Part shown: positions 51,822-62,503 of the stretch, piece by piece
Numbering within the stretch: the stretch's first letter is position 1
Layout: every line of letters starts with the position of its first letter
DNA from: Alphaproteobacteria bacterium
GTDB taxonomy: Bacteria > Pseudomonadota > Alphaproteobacteria > Rhizobiales > Aestuariivirgaceae
Direction of reading: 5' to 3'
Assembly: GCA_028868695.1 (NCBI GenBank)
Contig: JAGWTZ010000004.1
Location: forward strand, 37,186-101,185
DNA: 64,000 nt
The notes under the pieces: generated by a model
Database searches by the model: none
Told to the model about the DNA's origin: nothing
What the model saw: only the letters and a program-made list of their open reading frames with translations
Translations under genes and position numbers: made by a program

Positions 51822-52739
51822 TCAATCCACCTTGATGTGGCTGGGCCACACAAACTCCGCGCTGCCGTCCTGCCCGCCAAGGGCATAGGTGGCGCGGCGC
51901 AAATCCTGCATCACCGCCTTCTTGCCTTGCGCGTGGGGCAGGGCGCTCGCGTCAATCACCGCGCCCACTTGCGCCGAAATCTTTCCGCCCATCCGCCGCA
52001 CGGATTCACGGAACAGAAGCGCAATGCGCAGCGAATAGTTCACATGGCTGGCCATGTGGAAGGCGCGCGAATTCTGCCCCTCGAAAAACACCGGCAGGAT
52101 TTTCAGCCCCGGCGCCCGCGCCAGCCGCGCCACGAACTCATGCCAGGCGGAATCGACAGCCCGGCCACGCCAGGGGCTCTGCGCCGTGGAAACGCCACCC
52201 GCCGGGAAGATCACCACGCAGTGCCCGCGCGCCAGCCAGTCCACCGTGCGCCGCCGCGTGGCAGCCGAAGTGGCCCGCGCTTCCGCCGTGCCCGAAAAAT
52301 CCACGGGCAAGAGATAGTCCTTCAATTCCGGCGGCTGGCAAAGCAGCGCATGCACCATGATTTTCACGTCAGGCCGGATGCGCGTGGCCATGTGCATCAG
52401 CGCCAGCCCGTCCATCACGCCGAAGGGGTGGTTGGCAATGATCAGCAGCGGGCCAGTCTTCGGTGCCGCGGCCAGTGCTGCTTCATCGCAAGCAACCCGC
52501 ACCTGCATCAGCCGCATCGCGGCGGCAAACAGGTTCTCGCCCGGAACCGGCGCGGCAGACCAGGCGCGGTAAAGCCGTTCCAGCCGGGGCTGGCCTGTCA
52601 GCCGCTCGATGCCGCGGATGATGATGCGCTTCCACAGCGGGTCTTCCGGCTTGGAATAGGAGAATCGGACTTCCGAAGGGTCGGCGCTGAAAACATGGAA
52701 GTCTTCTGCCAGTTGCACCGGCTCTGCGATGGTGGACAT
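51822..52739 (-). CDS. Lysophospholipid acyltransferase-family protein
   Basis: The 305-residue protein has the acyltransferase motif LLIIANHPFGVMDG (NHxxxxD-like) and VVIFPAGGVSTAQ, placing it in the PlsC-like superfamily, of the hemolysin/OlsA-like branch. It may acylate an ornithine lipid or phospholipid. ATG 52739 was chosen because the frame above it is not conserved in look and crosses the promoter; the ribosome site is weak. Confidence 0.8.
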   Translation of the reverse strand: MSTIAEPVQLAEDFHVFSADPSEVRFSYSKPEDPLWKRIIIRGIERLTGQPRLERLYRAWSAAPVPGENLFAAAMRLMQVRVACDEAALAAAPKTGPLLIIANHPFGVMDGLALMHMATRIRPDVKIMVHALLCQPPELKDYLLPVDFSGTAEARATSAATRRRTVDWLARGHCVVIFPAGGVSTAQSPWRGRAVDSAWHEFVARLARAPGLKILPVFFEGQNSRAFHMASHVNYSLRIALLFRESVRRMGGKISAQVGAVIDASALPHAQGKKAVMQDLRRATYALGGQDGSAEFVWPSHIKVD

Positions 52740-52823
52740 GGGTCTTGCCTGCTGTCTTGTGTTGCGTGACAGCAATGCAATCCCCATGTGACAGGTGCGT
52801 GAAGCCTGGGGCAGGCTGGCAGC

Positions 52824-53498
52824 TCAGCACCAGCTTGCGTCATCCGGCTTGGGGTCGCGCAACAGTTCCTGGATGTTGGCTTCAATGATGCGGTAGCCCA
52901 CATTGCCATAAAGCTTCTGGCGTCCGTGGTTGAGAACCAGCGTCGGGCTTCCGGCGATGCCCAGTGTTTCTGCCGCCTTGTAGTCCGCCGCGAGTGCTGC
53001 ATGTGCGCGGCCATCTTCGATGTAGGGCAGCACCGCCGCAGCTGGCGCCCCCGCGGAGGAACCCACCGCCTGCTGAACCTCGGCCCGCGCCACATCATGG
53101 CCATCACCAAAGAAAGCATGGCGCATGCCGCCGGTGGCCTTGGCAAAGCTGCCTTGCGGGCACTGCCCAGCCCTTTCGCAAAGCTCAATGGCCTTGAGGT
53201 AGAGATGCGGCGAAAGCGAAGAGGCAGGCCGCACTTCGCGCCAGATTTTTGCACTCACCCGCAGCTCGGGAAACTGCGCGGCACTTTGCAGCGCGTGTTC
53301 GGCAAAGCCGTCATAGCCGCCCTTGGCCGCCCAGTTCGCGGCGATCTTGCCCGGCACATCACCAAACACCGAGACAAAGCGGTAGGTCACCGCAACCGTG
53401 GCGCCGAAATTCCGCGCCACCTCGGCCAGCCGCGGCTCCGAGAAATAGGCCCAGACACACAACACATCTGAAAAATGTTCGATCTCGATCGTCGCCAT
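52824..53498 (-). CDS. DsbA-family oxidoreductase (FrnE/HCCA-isomerase-like)
   Basis: The 224-residue protein has the DsbA-like start IEIEHFSDVLCVWAYFSEPR and the cis-Pro loop GIAGSPTLVLNHGRQKLYGN. The active site is CVWA, with a single Cys and no CxxC, and no signal peptide is seen, so it is cytoplasmic and not a classical disulfide oxidase. It resembles glutathione-dependent kappa-type enzymes. Start ATG 53498 follows AGGTGAG. Confidence 0.8.
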   Translation of the reverse strand: MATIEIEHFSDVLCVWAYFSEPRLAEVARNFGATVAVTYRFVSVFGDVPGKIAANWAAKGGYDGFAEHALQSAAQFPELRVSAKIWREVRPASSLSPHLYLKAIELCERAGQCPQGSFAKATGGMRHAFFGDGHDVARAEVQQAVGSSAGAPAAAVLPYIEDGRAHAALAADYKAAETLGIAGSPTLVLNHGRQKLYGNVGYRIIEANIQELLRDPKPDDASWC

Positions 53499-53563
53499 GA
53501 TGCTCACCTGCGCCAGCGCATCTTGCGGCGCGCGGGCGCAGGCTTCAAGCCTTCAAGGCCGCG

Positions 53564-54076
53564 TTATTCCGCCGCCTTGCGATTGGGCAGTTTCCAGCCC
53601 GGCCGCGGGAAATGGCAGGTGTAGCCATTGGGATAACGCTCAAGGTAATCCTGATGCTCAGGTTCAGCCAGCCAGAACGGGCCGGCCGGCGCCACTTCCG
53701 TCACCACCTTGCCGGGCCACAGGCCCGAGGCGTCGACGTCGGCAATGGTCTCGCGCGCAGTCTTCTCCTGGGCGGGCGAATGGAAATAGATCGCCGAGCG
53801 ATAGCTCATGCCCACGTCATTGCCCTGGCGGTTCCTCGTCGTCGGGTCGTGGATCTGGAAGAAGAATTCGAGGATGTCGCGGTAGCTCAGCTTCGCCGGG
53901 TCGAAGGTGATTTCGATGGCCTCGGCGTGGCTGCCGTGGTTGCGGTAGGTGGCGTTGGCCACATCACCGCCGGAATAGCCAACCCGCGTGGAGATCACGC
54001 CCGGCATCTTGCGGATCAGGTCCTGCATCCCCCAGAAGCACCCGCCTGCCAGAAGCGCCGTTTCGGTCTTGCCCAT
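53564..54076 (-). CDS. msrA: Peptide-methionine (S)-S-oxide reductase
   Basis: The 170-residue protein has the catalytic [31 protein letters not shown] and [19 protein letters not shown] motifs of MsrA. It repairs oxidised methionine. ATG 54076 follows GGAGG by five bases. It is upstream of the DsbA-like gene on the same strand with 65 bp between. Confidence 0.97.
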   Translation of the reverse strand: MGKTETALLAGGCFWGMQDLIRKMPGVISTRVGYSGGDVANATYRNHGSHAEAIEITFDPAKLSYRDILEFFFQIHDPTTRNRQGNDVGMSYRSAIYFHSPAQEKTARETIADVDASGLWPGKVVTEVAPAGPFWLAEPEHQDYLERYPNGYTCHFPRPGWKLPNRKAAE

Positions 54077-54170
54077 GTGATCCTCCATGAATGTGAAAAG
54101 CCGTCACCGCCCAATTTGGGCCGTGGCGGCTGGGAGTCAATGGCGCTCAAGCGAAAGTGAAAAGGGCGGA

Positions 54171-54380
54171 TCAGCCCTTGGCCTTGGCGGCCTTCTTGGC
54201 GGGGGCCTTGGCCTTGGGCTTGGCGGCGGCAGCTTCAGTCACGGCAGGCACGGCGAGGGTTTCAAGGGCGCGCAGCCAATGGGCTTCGGCGCGGCCTTCG
54301 GGGCGGCCTTCGGCTTCATAATAGGAATAGGCGAGGGCGGCGACTTGCTCGTGGGCGGGGGCGGCAGCGTGGATGGACAT
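54171..54380 (-). CDS. DUF2934 small protein with Ala/Lys tail
   Basis: The 69-residue product has the DUF2934 core (LAYSYYEAEGRPEGRAEAHW, then LRALETL) and a low-complexity AAAAKPKAKAPAKKAAKAKG tail, typical of these small rhizobial proteins. The core's function is unknown; the basic tail could bind nucleic acid. A perfect palindrome lies 65 bp upstream. Confidence 0.8.
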   Translation of the reverse strand: MSIHAAAPAHEQVAALAYSYYEAEGRPEGRAEAHWLRALETLAVPAVTEAAAAKPKAKAPAKKAAKAKG

Positions 54381-54445
54381 GTTTCTCTCTCTAAGTTTTT
54401 GTTAAGCTTGAGGGGCGCATATCAAATTATGCTGCGTTGCACAAT

Positions 54446-54464
54446 ATTGTTGCATTGCAACAAT
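54446..54464. promoter_or_regulatory. Perfect 8-3-8 palindrome upstream of DUF2934 gene
   Basis: ATTGTTGC and GCAACAAT flank ATT. It lies 65 bp from the DUF2934 start, in an AT-rich stretch likely to hold the promoter. A repressor or activator site is the simplest reading. Confidence 0.5.
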
Positions 54465-54519
54465 CTCGTGTCAGCCATGCCGATACGTCTGGTCAAAAAT
54501 CGTCCGCCAAAATGCAAAA

Positions 54520-54541
54520 CGCGGAGCCGAAGGGCCCCGCG
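54520..54541 (-). terminator. Rho-independent terminator of the Omp25-like gene
   Basis: A nine-pair stem (one wobble) with a four-base loop, CGCGGAGCC/GGCCCCGCG, is followed on the minus strand by TTTTGCATTTT. It starts 26 bp after the stop of the beta-barrel gene. Confidence 0.8.
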
Positions 54542-54566
54542 CTTCAAGCACTGCCAATTGCAGACG

Positions 54567-55226
54567 TCAGAACTTGTATTCGATGCGCGCCGTAATCAGG
54601 TTGCCGCTTTCCTTGAAATTGACAACCACCGGGGAAATGCCCCCGCCATTGCTTTGCGTGCCGAAATCATAATAGTTCCAGCGCACGCCAGCCAGCCACT
54701 TGTCATTGATGGCATAGTCAAACCCAGCACCGGCGGTCCAGCCCAGCCGCATGCCCCCGTCCCAGGCCTGGTTCAGGGAAGTGATCTCGGAATAATGGTA
54801 GTCGCCCAGCGCCGCGCCACCGCTGATGTAAACATGGGCTCTGCCCTGCGCCAGGCCGATGTTGACTTGGCCGAGGCCCAGGAAATCCTGCTTCGTGATG
54901 CAAGTTGGCGTGAAGGTAACACAATTTGCTTCGCCATCGACGCCGACCCAATCGCCGCTCACTTCCGCGCCAATGACCACGTTGTTTTCCATCTGTCGGC
55001 GATAGCCAAGCACGCCGCCCAATGCGGCGCCGCTGCCATTTGTATTGAAGGGCAGATAGCTATTTGTCGGCGACGACCATTGGCTCGAATTGAGGGCAGC
55101 GCCAAAATCAATCCCGAGATAGCCCCCGCTCCAGTCAAACGCTGCCGGCGCTGAAATGTCTGCGGCCATTGCCGATGTCGTGCCCAGCATCAGAGCGAGC
55201 GCTGCTGCCTTGAAGGTCTTGATCAT
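54567..55226 (-). CDS. Outer-membrane beta-barrel protein (Omp25/31-like)
   Basis: The 219-residue product has a Sec signal (MIKTFKAAALALMLGTTSAM, cleavage at AMA-ADIS), then DWSGGYLGIDFGAALNSS, alternating beta strands, and ends with an aromatic-terminated strand (RIEYKF), the usual barrel assembly signal. It is the Omp25 type abundant in Hyphomicrobiales. GGGGAAAATC precedes ATG 55226. Confidence 0.9.
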   Translation of the reverse strand: MIKTFKAAALALMLGTTSAMAADISAPAAFDWSGGYLGIDFGAALNSSQWSSPTNSYLPFNTNGSGAALGGVLGYRRQMENNVVIGAEVSGDWVGVDGEANCVTFTPTCITKQDFLGLGQVNIGLAQGRAHVYISGGAALGDYHYSEITSLNQAWDGGMRLGWTAGAGFDYAINDKWLAGVRWNYYDFGTQSNGGGISPVVVNFKESGNLITARIEYKF

Positions 55227-55681
55227 GATTTTCCCCGGAACTGAATTGCCCAACTGTTTGCTCTGTGTTGCCACATCTTAATATGTATTGCAGCGGCCGA
55301 TTCAAATCTGAACAAAAAGTTAATTATTCAATCGAAGACCTAAACAAAAAGGTGCGGCATAAAGAAAAACAATCTTAAGGTGTAAAATTTGAATTTCGCC
55401 ACTGCCCGGCCATTGGCCGCCGGCACAGATCCCAAGCGGGCCTTCCAGACCTGCCTTTTCCTCCTTGCCATCCGCGCCGCTTTCCGCCATATGCGCGCAA
55501 TCAAACCGTGAAGCTGGTGGCTGAACGGGAGGGGCGTGCCTGCAATCGCGCCCAGAAGGTTACACTTCGGCTCCCCGTGTCTCCGCTCATGCGAAACTTG
55601 GCTTTCGAACCTTTCTCAGGTTCGTCTGGGGCTCGGCGCTTCGTGGTTTGGGGTTTTGAACCGCCAATGAAAGGATAATCA
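55227..55681. other. Gene-free promoter/leader region between Omp25-like gene and rpsF
   Basis: The left half (55275-55395) is AT-rich and should hold the promoter of the beta-barrel gene on the minus strand and perhaps one for rpsF. The right half (55400-55681) is GC-rich and folds into several short hairpins; it is long for a ribosomal-operon leader. No convincing coding frame is seen. Confidence 0.6.
55643..55664 (+). promoter_or_regulatory. Hairpin with CCG in the rpsF leader, possible S6:S18 site
   Basis: GTGGTT (55643-55648) pairs with AACCGC (55659-55664) around a ten-base loop, 17 bp before the rpsF start. The described S6:S18-binding leader also uses a CCG in a hairpin near the start. 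The match is loose. Confidence 0.3.
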
Positions 55682-56053
55682 ATGGCACTTTATGAACACA
55701 CGTTCCTGGTTCGCCAGGATGCGGCTCAGGCGCAGGTTGATGCGCTGGTTGAGCAATACAAGGGCGTGCTCGCCGCCGGCGGCGCCAAGGTCGAGAAGGT
55801 GGAACAGTGGGGCCTCAAGTCGCTCACCTTCCGCATCAAGAAGAACCGCAAGGCCTTCTTCTGCTTCATGAACATCAATGGCCCGCACAGCGCTGTCGCT
55901 GAAATGGAACGCCAGATGTCGATCTCGGAAGACGTGATCCGCCACATGACCATCGCCGTCGAGGCGCTGGAAGAGGGCCCTTCGGCCCAGATGCGCCGCC
56001 GCGAAGACCGCCGCCGCGATGATGAAAGCTTTGGCATGGAGGAGAGCAACTAA
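55682..56053 (+). CDS. rpsF: Ribosomal protein bS6
   Basis: The 123-residue protein has the S6 start [40 protein letters not shown] and a charged C-terminal tail rich in Arg, Asp and Glu. It is the first gene of rpsF-rpsR-rplI and ends on the base where rpsR begins. AAAGGAT precedes the start. Confidence 0.97.
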   Translation: MALYEHTFLVRQDAAQAQVDALVEQYKGVLAAGGAKVEKVEQWGLKSLTFRIKKNRKAFFCFMNINGPHSAVAEMERQMSISEDVIRHMTIAVEALEEGPSAQMRRREDRRRDDESFGMEESN

Positions 56054-56295
56054 TGGCCATGGAACCCGGCGCCCGCCGCCCCTTTTTCCGCCGCCGCAAG
56101 TCCTGCCCGTTCTCGGGCGAGGGTGCTCCGAAAATCGACTACAAGGATACACGCCTGTTGCAGCGTTATCTTTCGGAACGCGGCAAGATCATTCCGGCCC
56201 GCATTTCGGCTGTGTCCACCAAGAAGCAGCGTGAGCTGGCCCAGGCCATCAAGCGCGCCCGCTTCCTGGGCCTGCTGCCTTATGTGATCGGCTAA
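56053..56295 (+). CDS. rpsR: Ribosomal protein bS18
   Basis: The 80-residue basic protein has [15 protein letters not shown] and [40 protein letters not shown]. It binds the S6 partner in the small subunit. It starts at the last base of rpsF. Typical length for alphaproteobacteria. Confidence 0.97.
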   Translation: MAMEPGARRPFFRRRKSCPFSGEGAPKIDYKDTRLLQRYLSERGKIIPARISAVSTKKQRELAQAIKRARFLGLLPYVIG

Positions 56296-56308
56296 GGAGA
56301 ATACGAAC

Positions 56309-56941
56309 ATGCAAGTCATTCTTCTCGAACGCGTGCCGAAGCTCGGCCACATGGGCGAAGTGGTGAAGGTGAAGGACGGGTTCGCCCGCAACTTCCTGCT
56401 TCCCAACCACAAGGCCCTGCGCGCCACCGACGCCAACAAGGCGAAGTTTGAGCGCGACCGCGCCATGCTCGAAGCCCGCAACGCTGACAACCGCAAGGCG
56501 GCCGAAGGCGAAGCCAAGCTTCTCGAAGGCAAGACCTATGTGATCATCCGCCAGGCTGGCGAAGGTGGCCATCTCTACGGCTCCGTCACCCCGCGTGACA
56601 TCGCCGAGGCTGCCGATGCCCAGGGCTCGCACATCAACAAGAACCACGTTCACCTGGTGACGCCGATCAAGTCGATCGGCATCTACACGGTGGAAGTGGC
56701 GCCGCATCCGGAAGTGACGGTGAAGGTGCAGGTCAACGTGGCCCGCTCGGCTGAGGAAGCCGAAGCCCAAGCCCGTGGCGAAGTGCTCATCGGCAACGCC
56801 GCTGAAAAGGCCGAAGCCCGCGCCGCCGCCCAGGCCCTCTTCGAGGAAGCCCAGGCCGACGCCGCCGCCGAGGAAGATGCCGAACCCGGCGTCGTCACGG
56901 CCAAGGAAGCCAAGGCCAAGCGCGCCAAGAAGGCCGAATAA
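56309..56941 (+). CDS. rplI: Ribosomal protein bL9
   Basis: The 210-residue protein starts [20 protein letters not shown], with [20 protein letters not shown]. It is longer than the common 150 residues because of an Ala/Glu/Lys-rich C-terminal tail, usual in this group. AAGGAG precedes it. It ends the ribosomal operon before a clear terminator. Confidence 0.97.
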   Translation: MQVILLERVPKLGHMGEVVKVKDGFARNFLLPNHKALRATDANKAKFERDRAMLEARNADNRKAAEGEAKLLEGKTYVIIRQAGEGGHLYGSVTPRDIAEAADAQGSHINKNHVHLVTPIKSIGIYTVEVAPHPEVTVKVQVNVARSAEEAEAQARGEVLIGNAAEKAEARAAAQALFEEAQADAAAEEDAEPGVVTAKEAKAKRAKKAE

Positions 56942-56966
56942 GCTTTCAGGCTTTCACCCAAATGCA

Positions 56967-56997
56967 AAACCCGCAAGCGCAAGCCTGCGGGTTTTTT
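56967..56997 (+). terminator. Terminator of rpsF-rpsR-rplI
   Basis: AAACCCGCA (56967-56975) pairs with TGCGGGTTT (56986-56994), followed by T residues. The run of T abuts the end of the convergent LysR gene, so the same hairpin may serve both directions. Confidence 0.9.
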
Positions 56998-57893
56998 CAG
57001 TTTGGCCCATGGTATCGCAGCGCGTTGGCTATGATCTGAAAGGCGGGGGAAGCCTGCCTCCGGCTTGGATAGTAGAGATGGAAGCCCGGAAAACTGGGGC
57101 TCCAGCCGTCCAGAACCTGAATCAGCCTTCCGCTCTTGATGTCATTGCGCACCAGATCTTCGCTGACATAGGCAATGCCAAATCCGGCCCGCGCCGCCTG
57201 CACCATGGGGCGCATCGTATTGAACACCAGTTGCCCCTCAACACGCACGCGCAGTGGGCGGCCTTTGCGCTCAAATTCCCACGCATAAATCCCGCCCTGC
57301 GTTGAGAGGCGCAAGTTGATGCATGCATGCTTCATCAAATCCTGCGGCGATTGTGGCATGGGCCGCCCCTTGAAATAGGAAGTTGAGGCAACCGCAACCA
57401 GGCGTCCGTCAGGGCCGATGCGAATGGCCACCATGTCCTTTTCCACGCTTTCGCCAAGCCGCACGCCGGCATCAAAACGCTCCGCCGCAATGTCGGTAAA
57501 GCTGTGGTCCACATAAAGTTCGAGCTTGATGTCTGGATAGCGCCGCAACACTGGCGCGAGCTTCGGCCACAAAACCGTTTCGGCGGCATATTCGCTGCAA
57601 GTGATGCGAACCGTGCCGGCAGGCTTGTCGCGCAAATTGCCCATGGCCAAAACAGCGGCATTGATTTCTTCAAGCCGCGGCGCAACCGTTGCCAGCAAGC
57701 GCTCTCCAGCCTCGGTGGTTGAAACACTGCGCGTGGTGCGGTTGAGCAGGCGAAGGCCCAGGCGCTCTTCAAGGCCGCGCATGGTTTGGCTCAATGCCGA
57801 GGGCGAAACGCCCAAGGCCGCCGCCGCCTTGGTGAAGCTTCCCGCCTTGGCGATCATGGCGAAGGCCGCCAGGTCATTCAGGTTTTCTGTCAT
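56997..57893 (-). CDS. LysR-family transcriptional regulator
   Basis: The 298-residue protein has the N-terminal HTH (DLAAFAMIAKAGSFTKAAAA, LGVSPSALSQTMRGLEERLG) and a periplasmic-binding-like effector domain. It is divergent from two aldo/keto reductases, and a palindrome lies in the gap, so it probably controls them. Its stop lies in the rplI terminator. Confidence 0.92.
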   Translation of the reverse strand: MTENLNDLAAFAMIAKAGSFTKAAAALGVSPSALSQTMRGLEERLGLRLLNRTTRSVSTTEAGERLLATVAPRLEEINAAVLAMGNLRDKPAGTVRITCSEYAAETVLWPKLAPVLRRYPDIKLELYVDHSFTDIAAERFDAGVRLGESVEKDMVAIRIGPDGRLVAVASTSYFKGRPMPQSPQDLMKHACINLRLSTQGGIYAWEFERKGRPLRVRVEGQLVFNTMRPMVQAARAGFGIAYVSEDLVRNDIKSGRLIQVLDGWSPSFPGFHLYYPSRRQASPAFQIIANALRYHGPN

Positions 57894-57917
57894 GATTAAT
57901 TAGCTGAGGTTAAAAGC

Positions 57918-57937
57918 AGATGCTGATTATAGCATCT
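57918..57937. promoter_or_regulatory. Perfect 7-6-7 palindrome in LysR / aldo-keto reductase gap
   Basis: AGATGCT and AGCATCT flank GATTAT. It lies 25 bp from the LysR start and 52 bp from the reductase start, the usual place of a LysR recognition site, and has a T-N11-A core. Confidence 0.65.
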
Positions 57938-57962
57938 AATCAACAAACTGGCGATGGCCTAG

Positions 57963-60004
<2,042 letters not shown>

Positions 60005-60034
60005 GCTTGCCATCACTCACGACCACAAAAGCAA

Positions 60035-60060
60035 ACCCGCAAGGCCAAGGCCTCGCGGGT
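60035..60060. terminator. Bidirectional hairpin between the reductases and the ene-reductase
   Basis: ACCCGCAAGGCC pairs with GGCCTCGCGGGT around AA, one mismatch in twelve. It lies between convergent genes (60004 and 60091). No long T run follows, so termination strength is uncertain. Confidence 0.6.
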
Positions 60061-60090
60061 CCGCTCATTTCGGGTGGTTGAAAGGCGCGG

Positions 60091-61152
60091 TTACGCCGCC
60101 AGTTCGGGATAGTCCGTATAGCCCGCGTCGGTGCCGCCGAAGAATGACTCGCGCTTGGCGTCATTCAGGGGCGCGCGCACCTTGAGGCGCTTCACCAGGT
60201 CGGGGTTGGCCAGCGCCATCTGGCCCACAGGCACCATGTCGGCAAGGCCGGCCTTCAGGTCGCGGTCCAGCGCTTCGGGCTTGGCGCCCGGGCGGTTGAC
60301 CAGCAGCACCTGCTTCCATGTAGCGCGAATGTCCTTCAGCAGCTCTTCATTGCCGGTGTGCAGGATGTGGAGATAGCCAAGCTTCAGCTTGTCCAGCTCG
60401 GCCACGAGGTGATGATAGAGCTTCACCGCCTCCGGCCCTTCATTCAGCCCGCCGGAATTGCCCAGTGGCGAAAGCCGGATGCCAGTGCGCTCCGGGCCGA
60501 TTTCCGCGGCCACGGCCTTGGCCACTTCAATGGCAAAGCGCGCCCTGTTCTCAATGGAGCCGCCATATTCATCGCTGCGCGTGTTGGCATTGGGCGCCAG
60601 GAATTGCTGGATCAGATAGCCGTTGGCGCCGTGGATCTCCACGCCGTCCGCCCCCGCTTCAACAGCGCATTTGGCGGCATGGGCAAAATCCTTCACTGTC
60701 TGCTTCACTTCGGCGGTGGTGAGAGCGCGCGGGGCAGGCGTGGTCTGCATGCCGGTGGGCGTGAACATCGGCTGCTCTGCCGAAATGGCAGAAGGCCCCA
60801 CCGGCTGGCGGTGATGCGGCGTGTTGTCCGGGTGCGAAATGCGCCCGGCATGCATCAGCTGGATGAACAGGTGGCCGCCCGCCTTGTGCACGGCATCTGC
60901 GACTTTCTTCCAGCCGGCAACATGCGCGGCGGTGTAGATGCCCGGCGTGGTGGTATAGCCCTGGCCATCGTCATTGGGCTGCGTGCCTTCGGCGATCAAA
61001 AGGCCGAGCGAGGCGCGCTGCGCATAATAACGCGCCGCATGGTCCCCCGGTGAGCCGTCAGGCTTGGCGCGGCTGCGGGTCATCGGCGCCATGGCGAGGC
61101 GGTGCGGCAGCTTCAGCTTGCCAATGGTGATGGGGTCCCAGAGCGATGTCAT
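60091..61152 (-). CDS. Old-yellow-enzyme family ene-reductase (NemA-like)
   Basis: The 353-residue flavoprotein has MTSLWDPITIGKLKLPHRLA then MAPMTRSRA, VEIHGANGYLIQQFLAPNAN and RSDEYGGSIENRARFAIEVA, the pattern of NADPH:flavin ene-reductases that reduce electrophilic alkenes and nitro compounds. ATG 61152 follows AGGAG by seven bases. It is divergent from an HxlR regulator. Confidence 0.94.
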   Translation of the reverse strand: MTSLWDPITIGKLKLPHRLAMAPMTRSRAKPDGSPGDHAARYYAQRASLGLLIAEGTQPNDDGQGYTTTPGIYTAAHVAGWKKVADAVHKAGGHLFIQLMHAGRISHPDNTPHHRQPVGPSAISAEQPMFTPTGMQTTPAPRALTTAEVKQTVKDFAHAAKCAVEAGADGVEIHGANGYLIQQFLAPNANTRSDEYGGSIENRARFAIEVAKAVAAEIGPERTGIRLSPLGNSGGLNEGPEAVKLYHHLVAELDKLKLGYLHILHTGNEELLKDIRATWKQVLLVNRPGAKPEALDRDLKAGLADMVPVGQMALANPDLVKRLKVRAPLNDAKRESFFGGTDAGYTDYPELAA

Positions 61153-61193
61153 CTGCAATCTCCTGTGCGTGAATGGACAAACGGTTGAAATTT

Positions 61194-61206
61194 GTTACCA
61201 GGTAAC
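61194..61206. promoter_or_regulatory. Perfect 6-1-6 palindrome between ene-reductase and HxlR gene
   Basis: GTTACC and GGTAAC flank one A. A related TGTAACC lies a few bases on at 61211-61217. It sits 42 bp from the ene-reductase start and 58 bp from the HxlR start, so the regulator may control both. Confidence 0.65.
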
Positions 61207-61263
61207 TTATTGTAACCGGCAGCAGATAGGCATCACCGCTGCGCCGCGCAAGGAGGCACATTG

Positions 61264-61728
61264 ATGAAACCGGGTAACATCCATGATACCACCCGCTGCC
61301 GCGCCGTCGCCGATGTGCTGGCCCGCGTGGGCGACAAGTGGACGGTCTATATCGTCCGGCTCCTGTCGGATGGCCCGATGCGCTTCAATGAGATGCGCCG
61401 TGAAGTCAGCGCCATCTCGCAGCGCATGCTGTCGCTCACCCTGCGCGGGCTGGAGCGTGATGGCCTCGTGAAGCGCACCGTCACGGCCACCGTGCCCGCG
61501 CGTGTCGATTACCAGCTCACGCCCAAGGGCCTCACGCTGATTGAGCCGCTGCAGGCCTTGGGCCAGTGGGCCTTGGCCAACCAGGATTATGTCGAAAGCT
61601 CAAGGCTGCGCTATGACCGCGCCCATCAGGGCAGCAAGACCTTGGCGGTCCTGCAAAAGAAGCGGCGCAGCCGGCCTGCCGCGGGGCAGGAAGGAACAGG
61701 CGGCAAGGGCACCACGCTCGCGAACTAG
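61264..61728 (+). CDS. HxlR-family regulator
   Basis: The 154-residue winged-helix protein has VADVLARVGDKWTVYIVRLL, SDGPMRFNEMRREVSAISQR and MLSLTLRGLERDGLVKRTVT, the HxlR signature, then a Lys/Arg-rich tail. HxlR proteins sense electrophiles. AAGGAGG lies seven bases before ATG 61264. Paired with the divergent ene-reductase. Confidence 0.92.
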   Translation: MKPGNIHDTTRCRAVADVLARVGDKWTVYIVRLLSDGPMRFNEMRREVSAISQRMLSLTLRGLERDGLVKRTVTATVPARVDYQLTPKGLTLIEPLQALGQWALANQDYVESSRLRYDRAHQGSKTLAVLQKKRRSRPAAGQEGTGGKGTTLAN

Positions 61729-61962
61729 CTGGCCCCTCGCCTGAAACCAGCAATTTCAGCATTTTCCGCCTTTTGCCGATTTGCCTTGCATTTGCCATCA
61801 TTCGCGCCCATATGCCGCTCATCGGGTTCTCGGCCGGTTGGCTTGGCTCCGCGCTTTTTAATGCAAGTGCATCAGCCTTTTTGATTTTCCAAAGACATCG
61901 ATACTGAAAGCCATGGCGCCATGCGCCGGGCAAAACGCATTTGCATTTCCCAAGGAGCTGAC

Positions 61963-62169
61963 ATGCAAGGTACTGTAAAGTGGTTTAACGCCCAGAAGGG
62001 CTTTGGTTTCATTCAGCCGGACAACGGCGGCCAGGATGTGTTCGTGCACATCAGCGCGGTTGAACGCGCTGGCATGTCCACCCTGAAGGATGGCCAGAAG
62101 GTCTCCTTCGAGCTGGAACAAGACAAGCGCAGCGGCAAGACCTCTGCCGGCAGCCTTCAGGCCGCCTGA
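61963..62169 (+). CDS. Cold-shock-domain protein
   Basis: The 68-residue protein is a single cold-shock domain with the RNA-binding motifs [14 protein letters not shown] and DVFVHISAV. It binds single-stranded RNA and DNA. AAGGAG precedes ATG 61963. The upstream 61729-61962 leader is long (about 230 bp), as is usual for cspA-type genes, and likely folds. Confidence 0.96.
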   Translation: MQGTVKWFNAQKGFGFIQPDNGGQDVFVHISAVERAGMSTLKDGQKVSFELEQDKRSGKTSAGSLQAA

Positions 62170-62503
62170 TAAAAGATCCGGAGCCTGGCGCCCATTCTGA
62201 GGCGTCTTCGCTCCGCGCAAGGAATTTGCGCTCCCGCCGCGGGCCACGGATGTACTGGCCGCGCGGGAGTGGCGTTCCTGCAGCAAGTGTGCGTGTGCTG
62301 AAGCTGGCGTTTTGAACGTAAGGCCGCCCACGCCACCGCAAGACCAAAGACGCCTGCCGGCCAGATGGGCCGGTCACTCGTTTCGATTTTTGCTGAACCC
62401 GCGCGATTTTCGTGCGGGTTTTTGTTTGCCCTCGCGCCAGGCGCAAAAGCCCTTGCCTTTGCGCCCCGCCATTGCAAAAAAGCGGGCAGGGAAGGGGCCT
62501 CAC
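62170..62503. other. Gene-free region after the cold-shock gene
   Basis: About 330 bp with no supported gene. It has GC-rich inverted repeats at about 62238-62270 (CTCCCGC and GCGGGAG). I cannot identify an RNA family. At 62396-62423 there is a good terminator. Confidence 0.6.
62396..62423 (+). terminator. Rho-independent terminator before the second DMT transporter gene
   Basis: AACCCGCGCGA pairs with TCGTGCGGGTT around a TTT loop and is followed by TTTTG. It ends transcripts from the cold-shock gene, 226 bp after its stop. Confidence 0.8.
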
